Counted from the stretch's first letter, positions 17,580-27,475 are shown. The stretch: 64,000 bases of DNA from Aquabacter sediminis (GCF_028863665.1 NZ_JARBFX010000004.1:496001-560000), one strand, 5' to 3'. The notes: generated by a model from the letters alone, not told the origin. Program-made: numbers and translations.

Positions 17580-18638
17580 ATGGGCAGTTTCCCCATCGTT
17601 CCCGAACGGGCACAGGACGACGAAAACCGTGCCGTCGGGACGGCCGCGGTTCCGGTGGAGGGTCTTCGGATGACCCGACGGGAGGTGTTTGGCATCGCCG
17701 CGGGGTTCGCGGCGACCACGATGCTTCCGGCGCGCGCCAGTGCCACCACCCAAGGCGCCACTTCCGGCGCGACACACAGGACTGGAGAGACTTCCATGAG
17801 CAGCGGTTTCGTGAAGACGGCGGACGGGACGGAGATTTTCTTCAAGGACTGGGGTCCCAAGGACGCGCAGACCATCCATTTCCATCATGGCTGGCCGCTC
17901 TCGTCTGACGACTGGGATGCGCAGCTCCTGTTCTTCGTGTCCAAGGGCTACCGGGTGGTCGCCCATGACCGCCGCGGCCATGGCCGTTCCAGCCAGGTGG
18001 ACACCGGCAACACCATCGACCGCTATGCGGCCGACGCCTCTGCGGTGGTGGAGCATCTCGACCTGCGGAACGTGGTCCATATCGGTCACTCCACGGGCGG
18101 CGGCGAAGTGGCGCGCTACGTGGCCCGTTACGGCCAGCCCCAGGGGCGCGTTGCCAAGGCCGTGCTGGTGGCGGCCATTCCCCCGCTGATGTTGAAGACG
18201 CCCAGCAATCCCGAAGGCACGCCCATCGAAGTGTTCGACGGTTTCCGCGCCGCGCTCGCCGCCAACCGCTCGCAATTCTACCTGGATGTGGCTGCCGGCC
18301 CCTTCTACGGCTTCAATCGCCCCGGCGCGAAGGTATCCCAAGGCATCATCCAGAACTGGTGGCGGCAGGGCATGATGGGCGGCGCGCTGGCCCAGTATGA
18401 GGGCATCAAGGCCTTCTCCGAAACCGACCAGACGGACGACCTCAAGGCCATCACGGTGCCCACCCTGGTGCTGCAGGGCGATGACGACCAGGTGGTCCCC
18501 TACAAGGATGCAGCGATCCTGCAGGCCAAGCTGCTCAAGAACAGCACCCTGAAGATCTATCCTGGCTTCCCGCACGGCATGCTGACCACCCATGCCGATG
18601 TGATCAATCCGGACCTGTTGGCCTTCGTGAAGGGCTGA
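17580..18638 (+). CDS. Alpha/beta-hydrolase, non-heme chloroperoxidase family, Tat-type leader
   Basis: The catalytic domain (from about residue 73) has the nucleophile elbow GHSTGGG, an oxyanion region HHGWPLS, an acid in [11 protein letters not shown] and a late His in GFPHGM, matching cofactor-free haloperoxidase/esterase enzymes. Ahead of it lies [11 protein letters not shown] plus a hydrophobic stretch, a twin-arginine export signal. Three in-frame starts have usable ribosome binding sites: 17580, 17670 (right before the RR motif) and 17796 (directly at the catalytic domain). Both exported and cytoplasmic forms are therefore possible. Substrate is unknown; perhydrolase, lactonase or ester cleavage are typical. 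Confidence 0.82.
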   Translation: MGSFPIVPERAQDDENRAVGTAAVPVEGLRMTRREVFGIAAGFAATTMLPARASATTQGATSGATHRTGETSMSSGFVKTADGTEIFFKDWGPKDAQTIHFHHGWPLSSDDWDAQLLFFVSKGYRVVAHDRRGHGRSSQVDTGNTIDRYAADASAVVEHLDLRNVVHIGHSTGGGEVARYVARYGQPQGRVAKAVLVAAIPPLMLKTPSNPEGTPIEVFDGFRAALAANRSQFYLDVAAGPFYGFNRPGAKVSQGIIQNWWRQGMMGGALAQYEGIKAFSETDQTDDLKAITVPTLVLQGDDDQVVPYKDAAILQAKLLKNSTLKIYPGFPHGMLTTHADVINPDLLAFVKG

Positions 18639-18653
18639 GGTCAGAGCGGGGAC

Positions 18654-18684
18654 GGCGGATCACGTGCCCCTCGCGTGGTCCGCC
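18654..18684 (+). terminator. Hairpin after the hydrolase gene
   Basis: GGCGGATCACG (18654-18664) pairs with CGTGGTCCGCC (18674-18684) with one G-U pair. An outer GGTCAG/CTGAC extension is possible. No U-run, so termination is only likely. Confidence 0.45.
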
Positions 18685-18764
18685 GGACCTGACATGGCTC
18701 ATCCAGGTGGTCATGAGGGGGGACTGTTGGCCTCACGTGTCCCCTCGTGGCTCCCTGGGGCGGC

Positions 18765-19655
18765 CTAGCTTCCGGCCGTGCGCCGGAACTCGCCGGGCGA
18801 CATGCCCACATGGCGCCGGAAGGCCCGCGTGAACGTGGATTGTGAGGAGAAGCGGCAGGCAAAGGCGATGTCCGCCAGGCTGCACTGGGTGTGGGCCAGA
18901 AGGTCCTGGGCCCTGTGGAGGCGCTGTTCGCTGATGAAGCGATGCGGCGGCACGCCAAGCGCCGCGCGGAAGGCGCGCGCGAAATGATGGCGGCTGAGGC
19001 AGGCAATGTTGGACAGGTCGGACAGGGAGATGTCCGCATCCAGATTGTCGCTGATATAGTCGAGCACGCGCCGCATCCTGAACGCCTCGATGGCGGGCGT
19101 CTCGCGCTCTTGCATCTGGTCGCTGCTGTAGGTGGCGACAAGATGGGCCGCCAGCGCGCTCGAAAGGCTGTCCACCAGCAGGCCGCCGACGGAGGTTTCC
19201 TCCTCCAGCTCGGCGCTGATCCTGTACCCGACCTGCCGGATGAAATCGTCCTCGATGCCGGCGCGGTAGGCAATGCTCTCGGGCAATACGGTCCGCGACA
19301 CGGAACGCGAAACATCCTTGAAGACGTCATGTCCAACGAAGATGTGCAGGATGCGGCTGAGGTCATCGGTGATGCGGATGGACTCCTCCACCACGCCGAT
19401 CGGGCACAGCCAGAGGGTGCCGGGCCGGGCGGGTGTGTCCTGGAATTCGCCGTTTCCGCGCCGCTGCACCCGGCCGTCCTGCGATCCGAACAAGGCCAGG
19501 GTGATTTCCATCTGCTGGGGGACGGGGGGCGGGATCTCGCCGGCCGGATGGTTGCGCACCTCGGCGGCGATCCGCGTCCAGTTCCGGCGCGTGGAGCTCA
19601 GCAGCACCTCGCCCCGGGGGAACTTCCTGCGGCCGAACTCATGTACGCCCGCCAT
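18765..19655 (-). CDS. AraC-family transcriptional regulator
   Basis: The 296-residue protein has a clear C-terminal AraC DNA-binding domain (about residues 190-290: ISLSDLSNIACLSRHHFARAF, then LADIAFACRFSSQSTFTRAF). The N-terminal half resembles the ligand-binding part of the AraC proteins found beside monooxygenase or hydrolase genes. GAGGA precedes the ATG. It is divergent from the giant histidine kinase gene, whose product has no adjacent response regulator, so a functional link is possible but unproven. It also lies directly downstream of the hydrolase, in convergent orientation. Confidence 0.82.
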   Translation of the reverse strand: MAGVHEFGRRKFPRGEVLLSSTRRNWTRIAAEVRNHPAGEIPPPVPQQMEITLALFGSQDGRVQRRGNGEFQDTPARPGTLWLCPIGVVEESIRITDDLSRILHIFVGHDVFKDVSRSVSRTVLPESIAYRAGIEDDFIRQVGYRISAELEEETSVGGLLVDSLSSALAAHLVATYSSDQMQERETPAIEAFRMRRVLDYISDNLDADISLSDLSNIACLSRHHFARAFRAALGVPPHRFISEQRLHRAQDLLAHTQCSLADIAFACRFSSQSTFTRAFRRHVGMSPGEFRRTAGS

Positions 19656-19868
19656 GCCTTTATCCTCGATCTGGAGGACGCCCTCCCGCGTGACCCTTTA
19701 TCTTGCGGCCAGCCGCACTGCCAATCAAGTCTGTCAATTCCGGCAAACACAATGCCGTTCTCGGCAAAGACCAAGCCATGGTACATGAGCGACACTCTCA
19801 CCAGATCATCGGCACACCTCCGCGTGCATTCGGGACATGCGGCGGAGCAAGCGCAGTGAGAGGCGACC

Positions 19869-22800
19869 ATGAACTCCAGCAGTCATGCTCCCGGCGTCTC
19901 CTTCGAGAGCGCCGCCCTTGCGCCGCATGCCTCCTATTTCATGACCCATGAGATCGCCACCCGCCTCCCGCGCCAGGATGCCCGCTGGTGGGCCAGCCTG
20001 ATCATCACCTCCCGCAGCACCCACGGGGGCATCGAGGAGTTGCAGGTGGTGGATGAGGCGGGCGCGCCCTGGCGCATCCTGCTGGCGGAGTGGAACACGC
20101 CCCAGGCCTTCGGGCTCCTCGCCGATGCCAACCTTGCCTTGACGCTGGGCCACGAGCTTGCGGAAGTGCCGGCTTTCGTGGGCGAGCAGGAACGGCTCGC
20201 CCTCGTCTATCCGCCGCGCACGGCGACGGCCCTCGCCGATCTTCCCCCTGAAGGCGGGGAGATCGGGACCTTCATGGCGCTCGCCCTGGCCGCGAGCGCA
20301 GCCTTGATGGGGGTGCATCAGGCCGGGATCATTCATGGGGGCCTGTCGCCCACCCGGCTTCTGGTGGAGCCGGATGGACACGTGCGCTTCACCGGGTTCA
20401 CGTGGAGCGCGGGGGCGCAGGCGAGCGCCGCCCAGGAGCATCGCATCGACGGGCCGGACGTGGCCTATGCGGCCCCGGAGCTGATCCGCACCGATCCCGC
20501 GCCGGTGGATGCCCGCACCGACCTCTATGCCCTGGGCGTGCTGCTCTATGAGCGCCTGTCGGGCCATCTGCCGCTCACGGCATCCTCCCTGTCGGGCTGG
20601 CTGCACGCCCATGTGGCCATGCAGGCGCCCTCCCTTCGCCTGGCCCGGCCGGAGATTCCCGCCAGCCTCGATGCCATCCTGCTGAAGCTCATCAGCAAGG
20701 ATCCCAAGCAGCGCTACCAGACCGCCCGTGCGCTTCACGCCGATTTCTGGCGGCTGGCCACCACGCTTGCCACCACCGGGCAAGACGAGGACTTCGTGCT
20801 GGCGCGCGGCGAATTTGCCGAGCCACCCCGCGGCGCCAGCCAATTGTTCGGCCGTGCCCCGGAGCTGGCGCGGCTTGGCGCGCTCTACGCCGCATTCCGC
20901 TCCGCCTCCCAGCGGCGGATCGTGCTGGTAACGGGAGAGCCGGGCGCGGGAAAATCCACCCTGGTGGAGGCGCTGATCGCGGACATTCGGGAGGGGGGTG
21001 CCCTGTGCGCCTCCGGCAAGGGCGTCCAGCTGCGCGAAGGCACGCCCTTCGCGCCCATCGCCCAGGCGCTGCGCACCGCGCTGGCGCATGTGCTGGGCGG
21101 CGACGAGGCGGGCCTTGCGGCCGCGCGCCTGCGGCTGGGGGGCGTGGTGGGCTGCGGGCGCGTGCTCGCCGATCTCGTCCCCGACCTGACCATCCTGCCG
21201 CCCGAATCCCACCCGGTTGCCGATGTGCCCGCCCATCTGGCGCAGGTCCGGGCCGCCCGCATCCTGGCGCAGACCTTCGCGGCCCTCGCGAGCGCAGACA
21301 CGCCCCTGGTCCTGTTCCTGGACGACCTGCAATGGTTCGACCACGCCAGCCTGAATGTGGTCCGGCAAATGTGCAGCGAGGCGCCGGCCCATGTCTTCCT
21401 CATCGGCAGCTATCGCCCGGAGGCGCTGAACCGGAAGGCGGTGCGCGAGCTCCTGGAGGTGGCCAGACGCGCGCCCGCCTTCGCGCAGGAACTGAACCTG
21501 GAACCGTTCGGGGAGGGCGACACCCTGGCCTTGGTGGCCTTCATCCTGAAAAGCGCGCCGGAGGCGGTCCAAGCCATTGCCGCGCGGGTCCACCGGGAGG
21601 CCCGCGGCAATCCCTTCTTCATCGGGCAGCTCCTCCAGACCTTGCTGGAGGAGGAGGTTCTCCAGTTCGATGCCGACCGGCAGGACTGGACCTGGAACGC
21701 GCGGCGCCGCCGGCAGCAGCACGAGATTGCGGATCTGATGCTGGAGCGCTTGAACACCTTACCGCCGCTCCAGCGCAGCTTGCTGCAACGCTGCGCCACG
21801 CTTGGCGGGCGCTGCTCGGCGGCCTTTGCGGCGCGATTGTCCGGTGCCAGCCTGGAAGAGACCGTGCGCGCGGCCAACGCGCTGGTGGCGGCCGGTCTTC
21901 TGCACCGCTCCGGCACCGACTTCGTCGTCGCCCATGACCGGGTTCTGGAAGCGGCCTCCGCGAGCATGTCGCCGGCCCAGAAGGCCCGAAAGCATTTGGG
22001 CAATGCCCGCGCGCTTTCGGCGCTCCACCCGGCGATCGAGACCGATGTCGCCTTCGACATTGCCTCCCAGGTGGATCATTGCACCCTTGAGGATTTGGCT
22101 GGGCATGAGCGTCCGCACTTTGCCCGGATCCTGCTTCTGGCGGCGCGCGCCTGCCGGTCGGCGGGGGAGGCCCATCGCGCCCTGCATTTCGTGGACCTGA
22201 TCCGCCGCATCCTGCCGGAGGACAAGAACGAGGATGTCGCCGCGCTCGCCTTCGACGCCGAATGGCTGGAATGCGACTGCCTGCTGGCCCTTGGTCGCGT
22301 GGACGAGGCGCTGGCGGCGCTCGACGGCCTTTGGGGATTGCGGGACGATTCCATCAGCGTCGCGGAGCTGTGCCGCCTCAAGGCCACCGCCTTGACCGTC
22401 AAGGGAGCCTATGCCCACGCCATCGACAGTGCGCTCCAGGGCCTGCGCGCGCTGGACGTGGAGCTGGAGACCTCAGCCGGTCCCGACGAACTGGAGGCGG
22501 CCTATCGGATCTGTCTGCAAAAGCTCGAACGGGTAGCGGTCGAGGATCTCGTCAAGCTGCCGGACATCACCGACCGGCGCGCGCGGGCCGCCCTGTCGCT
22601 GCTTTCCACCCTCATCTCGTCCTTCTTCGTCGAGGGCGAACTGCGTTTCTTGCATGTCATCAAGATCGTGGAGCTGACCCTCGCCCATGGTGCGGCCCCG
22701 GAATCGGCCTATGGCCTGGCTTGGTTCGGTGTGCTCGCCGCCCATTATTTCGGGGCCTATGAGCAAGGTGCGGCCTATGCGACGGCGGCCACCACACTGG

Positions 22801-25019
22801 CCAAGCGCGACGGCTATGAGGCCCAGCGCACCGCGGCCCTGATCGCGCTGGACCAGGTGAGCCCCTGGACCTCTCCCATGCGCACGGCGCTCAGCCATGC
22901 GCGCGAAGGCGCCCGGGTGGCGCAGGCGGCCGGCGACCTCGGCATGGCCTGCTATGCCCGCAACCATATTGCCTCCGACTTGCTGGTCATCGGCGCACGG
23001 CTCGATCGCGTCCGCTCCGAACTGGTGGACAGCATCGCGATGACCCGCGATATCGGCTATGGCGACATCGAGCTGATCCTGGCCGCGCAACTGGGGCTCG
23101 TGGAGGCGCTCGGCTCCGGCGAGCCGCAGGATGGGGCGTCCGAGGCGGTGCTGCGGGCATCCTCGGTCGCCACCCGCTACTGGGTCCGCCATTATGCCGG
23201 CCTCCAGGCTTTCGCTCTCGGCGACCTTCCGGGCGCGCTGCGCCACCTGGAAGAGGCGGATGCCATGGCCTGGGCGGCGCCCGCCCATATTGACACTGCC
23301 ATGACGTGCTTCTTCCTCGCCCTGGCCCGCGCGCAGGTCGAGGATGGGGCGCGCTCCGCCGACGAGCGCCTCGGGGGGATGGCGGTGGCGCGGGAGCGCT
23401 TCCGGGCCTGGGCGGGGCTCAACGCCGAGACGTTTTCCGCCAAGCATCTGCTTCTGGAGGCGGAAGCCGCGCGCCTCTCCGGAAAGCGCGCCGAAGCCAT
23501 GGTGCTCTATGAGCGCGCGGCGGAGGCGGCAGCGGCCGCGCGCTTCGTCCATGACCAGGCGCTCGCCCAGGAGCTTGCGGCGCGGTTCTACCGGGACATC
23601 AACCTGACGGCACCCGCACAAGGCTGCCTGCAGAGCGCCATCCAGAGCTATCGGGAGTGGGGCGCGAACGGCAAGGCCGCGCAGCTTGCGCGCTTGCTCC
23701 CCGCTTCCGCCGGTCCCGACGCCGCAGCGGCGAGCCCCCGGCGCATGCAGCATGAGCTGGATCTGACCGTCATGGCGGCGGCCTCCCAGACCCTGGCCGA
23801 AGAGGTGGGCCTCGAACAGGTCGTCCGCACCCTGATGAAGAGCATGATTATCCATGCCGGGGCGCAATTCGGATTGCTGCTGCTGCTGCGGAACGGGGCG
23901 CCGGTCGTGGAAGCGGTCGCCCGTGTCCAGGGCCAGGAGATCGCGATCGCGCTGCAACCCGCCGCGACGCCGGAAGACCTGATGCCCGCTTCCGTGCTGA
24001 AGACGGTGCTGCGCACCGCGCGGCCTGTCACGCTTGCCGATGCCGCGCTGGAGGCCATCCCGCGCGGCCTGTCCCTGGGCGGGCGTGCCATCCGTTCCCT
24101 GGCCTGCATCCCGCTGGTCAAGCGGGGCGATCTGATCGGCATGCTCTATCTGGAGAATGCGCTGAGCGCCGATGTCTTCACGCCGCAGCGCATGGCCATG
24201 CTGGAGGTCATCGCGCCCCAGGCGGCCATATCGCTCGATGCGGCCCGGCTCTATGGCGACCTGATGGCGGAAAACCTCCGCCGCGCCCAGGCGGAGTTCG
24301 AGTTGCGGGAGGCCCGCAGCGACCTGGCGCGCGCCAACCAGATGACCGCCATGGGCAGCTTTGCCTCCTCCATCGCCCACGAGATCAACCAGCCGCTCGC
24401 CAGCCTCGTCGCCCATGCGGATGCCGGGCTGCGCTGGCTCAACCGGCCACAGCCGGACTTTGCCGAGGTGTCCAAGAGCCTCCAGAGCATCCGCCAGTCC
24501 GGGCGCCGCGCCGCGGACATCATCACCGCCCTGCGGGCCTTGGTGAAGCAGGAGCCTTCCGCGCTCCGCAAGGTGGCGGTCGAGGACGTGGTGGAAGACG
24601 TCTTGAAGATTATCGGCCCCGACATGCAGTCCAACCGGATCGAATTGGAGACCACGTTCAGCGATGCCCGAAGCGCGGTGCTGGCGAACACGGTTCAGCT
24701 GCAGCAGGTGCTCTTCAACATCATGACCAATGCCATCCAGGCCATGTCGGGGAAAAACGACGGGGCGCGGCGCCTGCACATCACCACCTCCAGCCTGGAC
24801 GAGGCCGTTCAGGTGGAAATCGAGGATACCGGTGCCGGCATGTCGCCGGAGGTCATGGCCCGCATTTTCCAGCCCTTCTTCACCACCAAGAGCACGGGCA
24901 TGGGGGTGGGCCTTGCCATTTGCCGCTCCATCATGGAGCTGCATGGCGGCGCGCTGGAATGCCGCTCCGCAGAGGGGCGGGGAAGCACTTTCGTGGTGCG
25001 GCTTCCCCGCGAGGGATGA
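19869..25019 (+). CDS. Giant sensor: pseudokinase - AAA ATPase - helical repeats - GAF - histidine kinase
   Basis: The 1716-residue soluble protein joins five parts: a Ser/Thr-kinase-like domain (about 30-300), a predicted P-loop ATPase (Walker A GEPGAGKS at 356-363, Walker B LVLFLDDLQ with Asp485-Asp486), a long TPR-like helical region (about 640-1280), a GAF domain (about 1295-1450) and a histidine kinase (His1504 in SIAHEINQPL, ATPase with DTGAGM near 1653). This architecture is known in cyanobacteria and rhizobia. Here the kinase part is decayed at key sites: HRDLKPEN reads HGGLSPTR (156-163), DFG reads TGF (175-177), and the VAIK lysine is not apparent. It is probably a scaffold or sensor domain. 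No transmembrane segment or response regulator is seen nearby. Confidence 0.88.
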   Translation: MNSSSHAPGVSFESAALAPHASYFMTHEIATRLPRQDARWWASLIITSRSTHGGIEELQVVDEAGAPWRILLAEWNTPQAFGLLADANLALTLGHELAEVPAFVGEQERLALVYPPRTATALADLPPEGGEIGTFMALALAASAALMGVHQAGIIHGGLSPTRLLVEPDGHVRFTGFTWSAGAQASAAQEHRIDGPDVAYAAPELIRTDPAPVDARTDLYALGVLLYERLSGHLPLTASSLSGWLHAHVAMQAPSLRLARPEIPASLDAILLKLISKDPKQRYQTARALHADFWRLATTLATTGQDEDFVLARGEFAEPPRGASQLFGRAPELARLGALYAAFRSASQRRIVLVTGEPGAGKSTLVEALIADIREGGALCASGKGVQLREGTPFAPIAQALRTALAHVLGGDEAGLAAARLRLGGVVGCGRVLADLVPDLTILPPESHPVADVPAHLAQVRAARILAQTFAALASADTPLVLFLDDLQWFDHASLNVVRQMCSEAPAHVFLIGSYRPEALNRKAVRELLEVARRAPAFAQELNLEPFGEGDTLALVAFILKSAPEAVQAIAARVHREARGNPFFIGQLLQTLLEEEVLQFDADRQDWTWNARRRRQQHEIADLMLERLNTLPPLQRSLLQRCATLGGRCSAAFAARLSGASLEETVRAANALVAAGLLHRSGTDFVVAHDRVLEAASASMSPAQKARKHLGNARALSALHPAIETDVAFDIASQVDHCTLEDLAGHERPHFARILLLAARACRSAGEAHRALHFVDLIRRILPEDKNEDVAALAFDAEWLECDCLLALGRVDEALAALDGLWGLRDDSISVAELCRLKATALTVKGAYAHAIDSALQGLRALDVELETSAGPDELEAAYRICLQKLERVAVEDLVKLPDITDRRARAALSLLSTLISSFFVEGELRFLHVIKIVELTLAHGAAPESAYGLAWFGVLAAHYFGAYEQGAAYATAATTLAKRDGYEAQRTAALIALDQVSPWTSPMRTALSHAREGARVAQAAGDLGMACYARNHIASDLLVIGARLDRVRSELVDSIAMTRDIGYGDIELILAAQLGLVEALGSGEPQDGASEAVLRASSVATRYWVRHYAGLQAFALGDLPGALRHLEEADAMAWAAPAHIDTAMTCFFLALARAQVEDGARSADERLGGMAVARERFRAWAGLNAETFSAKHLLLEAEAARLSGKRAEAMVLYERAAEAAAAARFVHDQALAQELAARFYRDINLTAPAQGCLQSAIQSYREWGANGKAAQLARLLPASAGPDAAAASPRRMQHELDLTVMAAASQTLAEEVGLEQVVRTLMKSMIIHAGAQFGLLLLLRNGAPVVEAVARVQGQEIAIALQPAATPEDLMPASVLKTVLRTARPVTLADAALEAIPRGLSLGGRAIRSLACIPLVKRGDLIGMLYLENALSADVFTPQRMAMLEVIAPQAAISLDAARLYGDLMAENLRRAQAEFELREARSDLARANQMTAMGSFASSIAHEINQPLASLVAHADAGLRWLNRPQPDFAEVSKSLQSIRQSGRRAADIITALRALVKQEPSALRKVAVEDVVEDVLKIIGPDMQSNRIELETTFSDARSAVLANTVQLQQVLFNIMTNAIQAMSGKNDGARRLHITTSSLDEAVQVEIEDTGAGMSPEVMARIFQPFFTTKSTGMGVGLAICRSIMELHGGALECRSAEGRGSTFVVRLPREG

Positions 25020-25069
25020 GGCGCGCCGGCGCACACCGGCACGCAGTCCCTTGAAGGCGCAGGCCGGGA

Positions 25070-26197
25070 TCAGGCGGACGCCAGTTGCAGCCCCTGTCCC
25101 AGCCTCTGGCCATAAGCGACGATGGCCTGCCCAACCGGCACCCGTGCGGCCTCGTAGGCGGCGAGCTCGGCGCCAATGTCCGCGTGCTCCCGCAGTGCAT
25201 CGCGCAACGCGAAGGCATCGCCCGCCGCCTTGGCGACCCCCATGGCCGTGTGCGGCCGCGCCACGAAGGCGGCATCGCCCATGAGCGCCACGCGGCCTTT
25301 CACCATGTGGGAGGGGGCGTAGTCGAAGATGGCGTGAAGAAAGGGGCGAGGTTCGGCCGCCACCGCCGCCGCGAAGGAGGGGGGCAGCTCTTCGGCCGCA
25401 TCGGTGTGGAGCGCGCGGATCCTGTCGGGCGGGACACGGCCGGGTGCCAGCGAGAACGGTCGGGCGAGGCCGTCCACATCCACGAGGACATGGCGCAACT
25501 CCTGTGGCGTGTAGCGCCGGTACCAGACCCAATTGTAGCGCCGCCGGCCCGCCGCGATGGACCCGTCGGCACCAGGAACGAGATAGCCGAGGATGTGCGA
25601 ACCGGGGCTCTCGTAAAAGGCGAAGCGCTCGAACAGCTGGCGCGCCGCCTCGGCCGGCACGTGTGTCTCCGGCACCAGGCCACGCCAGGTGGCATAGCCC
25701 ACATAGCGCGGATGCGCCTCCGGCCCAGATACGGCCGCCCGGACGAGGGAGCCGATCCCGTCTGCCCCGATCACCAGGTCCGCCCGTTCCTCATGGCCGT
25801 CGGCAAAGCGCACCCGGGCGCCTGCGGCGTCTGGCTCGACCGCCACTGCCTGCGCTTTGATGCGGTAGCGTGCATCCGGAACGAGGTCACGGAAGGTGCG
25901 GAACAGCACGTCCCAGGACAGCTGCGTCTGGGGCGTGCGCTGCCGGTGGACGATCTCACCCGCGCGATCGAGGAAGATCCGCTCGACGGCGGTCACGCCC
26001 ACCTGGGCGAGGTGCTCGATGCCCGCCTCCCGCAGCATGGCGAACACCTCGCGCTGCGCCACCAGGCCCGCGCCGCGCCCCTCCAGGCCATGCTCGGACC
26101 GTTCGGTGACGGTCACGTCGAAGCCGGCGCGGCCGAGCAGAAAGGCGGCGAACAAGCCTCCCATGGACCCGCCGACAATGAGAATGCGAGGGCTCAT
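25070..26197 (-). CDS. FAD-dependent aromatic monooxygenase (PheA/TetX-like)
   Basis: The 375-residue protein has the N-terminal FAD-binding fold starting ILIVGGSMGGLFAAFLLGRAG, the second FAD contact ADLVIGADGIGS (the DG motif) and the GD motif VALMGDAAF near residue 290. This is the class A flavoprotein hydroxylase pattern, close to 2,6-dihydroxypyridine hydroxylase-like enzymes. ATG at 26197 was chosen because GGGAGAG lies eight bases upstream; the longer frame adds 22 non-conserved residues. It follows the SDR gene by 37 bases and is the last gene of the FluC-SDR-monooxygenase run. Substrate unknown. Confidence 0.83.
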   Translation of the reverse strand: MSPRILIVGGSMGGLFAAFLLGRAGFDVTVTERSEHGLEGRGAGLVAQREVFAMLREAGIEHLAQVGVTAVERIFLDRAGEIVHRQRTPQTQLSWDVLFRTFRDLVPDARYRIKAQAVAVEPDAAGARVRFADGHEERADLVIGADGIGSLVRAAVSGPEAHPRYVGYATWRGLVPETHVPAEAARQLFERFAFYESPGSHILGYLVPGADGSIAAGRRRYNWVWYRRYTPQELRHVLVDVDGLARPFSLAPGRVPPDRIRALHTDAAEELPPSFAAAVAAEPRPFLHAIFDYAPSHMVKGRVALMGDAAFVARPHTAMGVAKAAGDAFALRDALREHADIGAELAAYEAARVPVGQAIVAYGQRLGQGLQLASA

Positions 26198-26234
26198 GAC
26201 TTTGCTCTCCCAGGTCCTTGAGCGCGATCCGGCG

Positions 26235-27011
26235 CTAATTGATGAAGTCGATGACGCCGCCATCCACCCGCAGCGCGGCGCCGGTGGTGGCCGAGGCGAG
26301 GGGCGAAGCGAGGTAGACCGCCATGCTTGCCACCTCCTCCACCGTGGACAGGCGCCGGATCAGGGAGGAAGGCCGCTGCGCCTTCACGAAGTCCGCGCCG
26401 GCCTGCTCCAGCGACTTGCCCCCCGCCGTCTCGGCCTTGAGCATCTGGGCAACCCCCTCCGAAAGGGTGGGGCCGGGCAGGATGGAGTTCACGGTCACCC
26501 CGGTGCCGGCCATGCGCTTGGCAAGGCCGCGGGCCAGCGCCACGTCGGCCGTCTTGCTGACGCCGTAATGGATCATGTCGGGCGGAATGTTGAAGGCGGA
26601 TTCCGAACCCAGGAACAGCATGCGTCCCCAGCCCCGCGCCGCCATGCCCGGCAGGTAGGCGCGGGCGAGCCGCACGCCGGTCATCACATTCACCTGCCAG
26701 TGCCGCTCCCAGATGGCATCGTCCGTCTCGAAGAAATCCTGCGGCTGGAAGATGCCGAGATTGTTCACGACGATGTCGAATGCGGGCTCGTCGGCCACCA
26801 GTTCCCGGGCGCCCTCGGCGGTGGCCAGATCAACCGCCCGGCCGCGCACCCCACCGGGCATCCGGGCCAGGGCCTCCTCCACATTGGCGGCCGTGCGGCC
26901 ATTGATGACCACGTCCGCGCCCGCCTCCTGGAGGCCCCTTGCGATGGCAAAGCCGATGCCGCCGGTCGAGCCGGTGACGAGGGCGCGCTTGCCGGTCAGG
27001 TCGATCTTCAT
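26235..27011 (-). CDS. Short-chain dehydrogenase/reductase
   Basis: This 258-residue classical SDR has the cofactor motif TGSTGGIG (13-20), NNLG where NNAG is usual (83-86), and the catalytic Ser136, Tyr149, Lys153. A basic residue in NGR (37-39) suggests NADP. The C-terminal RVDGG segment is standard. AGGAG lies six bases before ATG. It lies 56 bases after FluC and 37 before the flavin monooxygenase, all on the minus strand, so the three are probably one operon. Confidence 0.87.
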   Translation of the reverse strand: MKIDLTGKRALVTGSTGGIGFAIARGLQEAGADVVINGRTAANVEEALARMPGGVRGRAVDLATAEGARELVADEPAFDIVVNNLGIFQPQDFFETDDAIWERHWQVNVMTGVRLARAYLPGMAARGWGRMLFLGSESAFNIPPDMIHYGVSKTADVALARGLAKRMAGTGVTVNSILPGPTLSEGVAQMLKAETAGGKSLEQAGADFVKAQRPSSLIRRLSTVEEVASMAVYLASPLASATTGAALRVDGGVIDFIN

Positions 27012-27067
27012 GGTCTGCTCCTGTCGTAGGGCTTCCTGGGAGGATGGCGCGTGCAGGGCTCAAGCCC

Positions 27068-27475
27068 TCACGCCCCCATGCTCCGGGAGAGGGTGGCAAA
27101 GGCGGTGGGCAGCATGTGGCCGAGGGTGACGCCCAGGATGCACAGCGCCAGGGAGAGCACGACGTTCAGCACGGCACGGCCGGGCTCCCCCGCCTGCATC
27201 AAAGAGAGGGTCTGAAGGCTGAAGGACGAAAAGGTGGTGAATCCGCCGCACACCCCCACCAGGATGAACTGGCGGATTTCAAACGGCACCTCCGCCCCCG
27301 CGCGACCCTCGAACAGAGCGGCGAACAGGCCGATGGCGAAGGAGCCGCCGATATTGATGAGGATGGTCCCCCAGGGGAGCGCATCGCCCAAGAGCAGGGT
27401 GAACCAGCGGTTCAGTCCGAAGCGTAGGATCGAACCCATCGCGCCCCCAAGGGCCACATATCCATAGGCGAGCAT
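27068..27475 (-). CDS. fluC: Fluoride exporter FluC (CrcB)
   Basis: FluC forms a dual-topology dimer channel that lets fluoride leave the cytoplasm. The 135-residue protein has four hydrophobic helices, the GGAMGSILRF start, the pore Asn in LINIGGSF and the GGFTTFSSFS motif with its phenylalanines. ATG at 27475 begins at the family start; the longer frame adds 43 unrelated residues. No fluoride riboswitch is visible upstream. Instead the repeated palindrome and a TAGAAT -10 lie at 27610-27574. At low pH fluoride enters as HF, which would fit an acid-linked regulon. Confidence 0.9.
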   Translation of the reverse strand: MLAYGYVALGGAMGSILRFGLNRWFTLLLGDALPWGTILINIGGSFAIGLFAALFEGRAGAEVPFEIRQFILVGVCGGFTTFSSFSLQTLSLMQAGEPGRAVLNVVLSLALCILGVTLGHMLPTAFATLSRSMGA

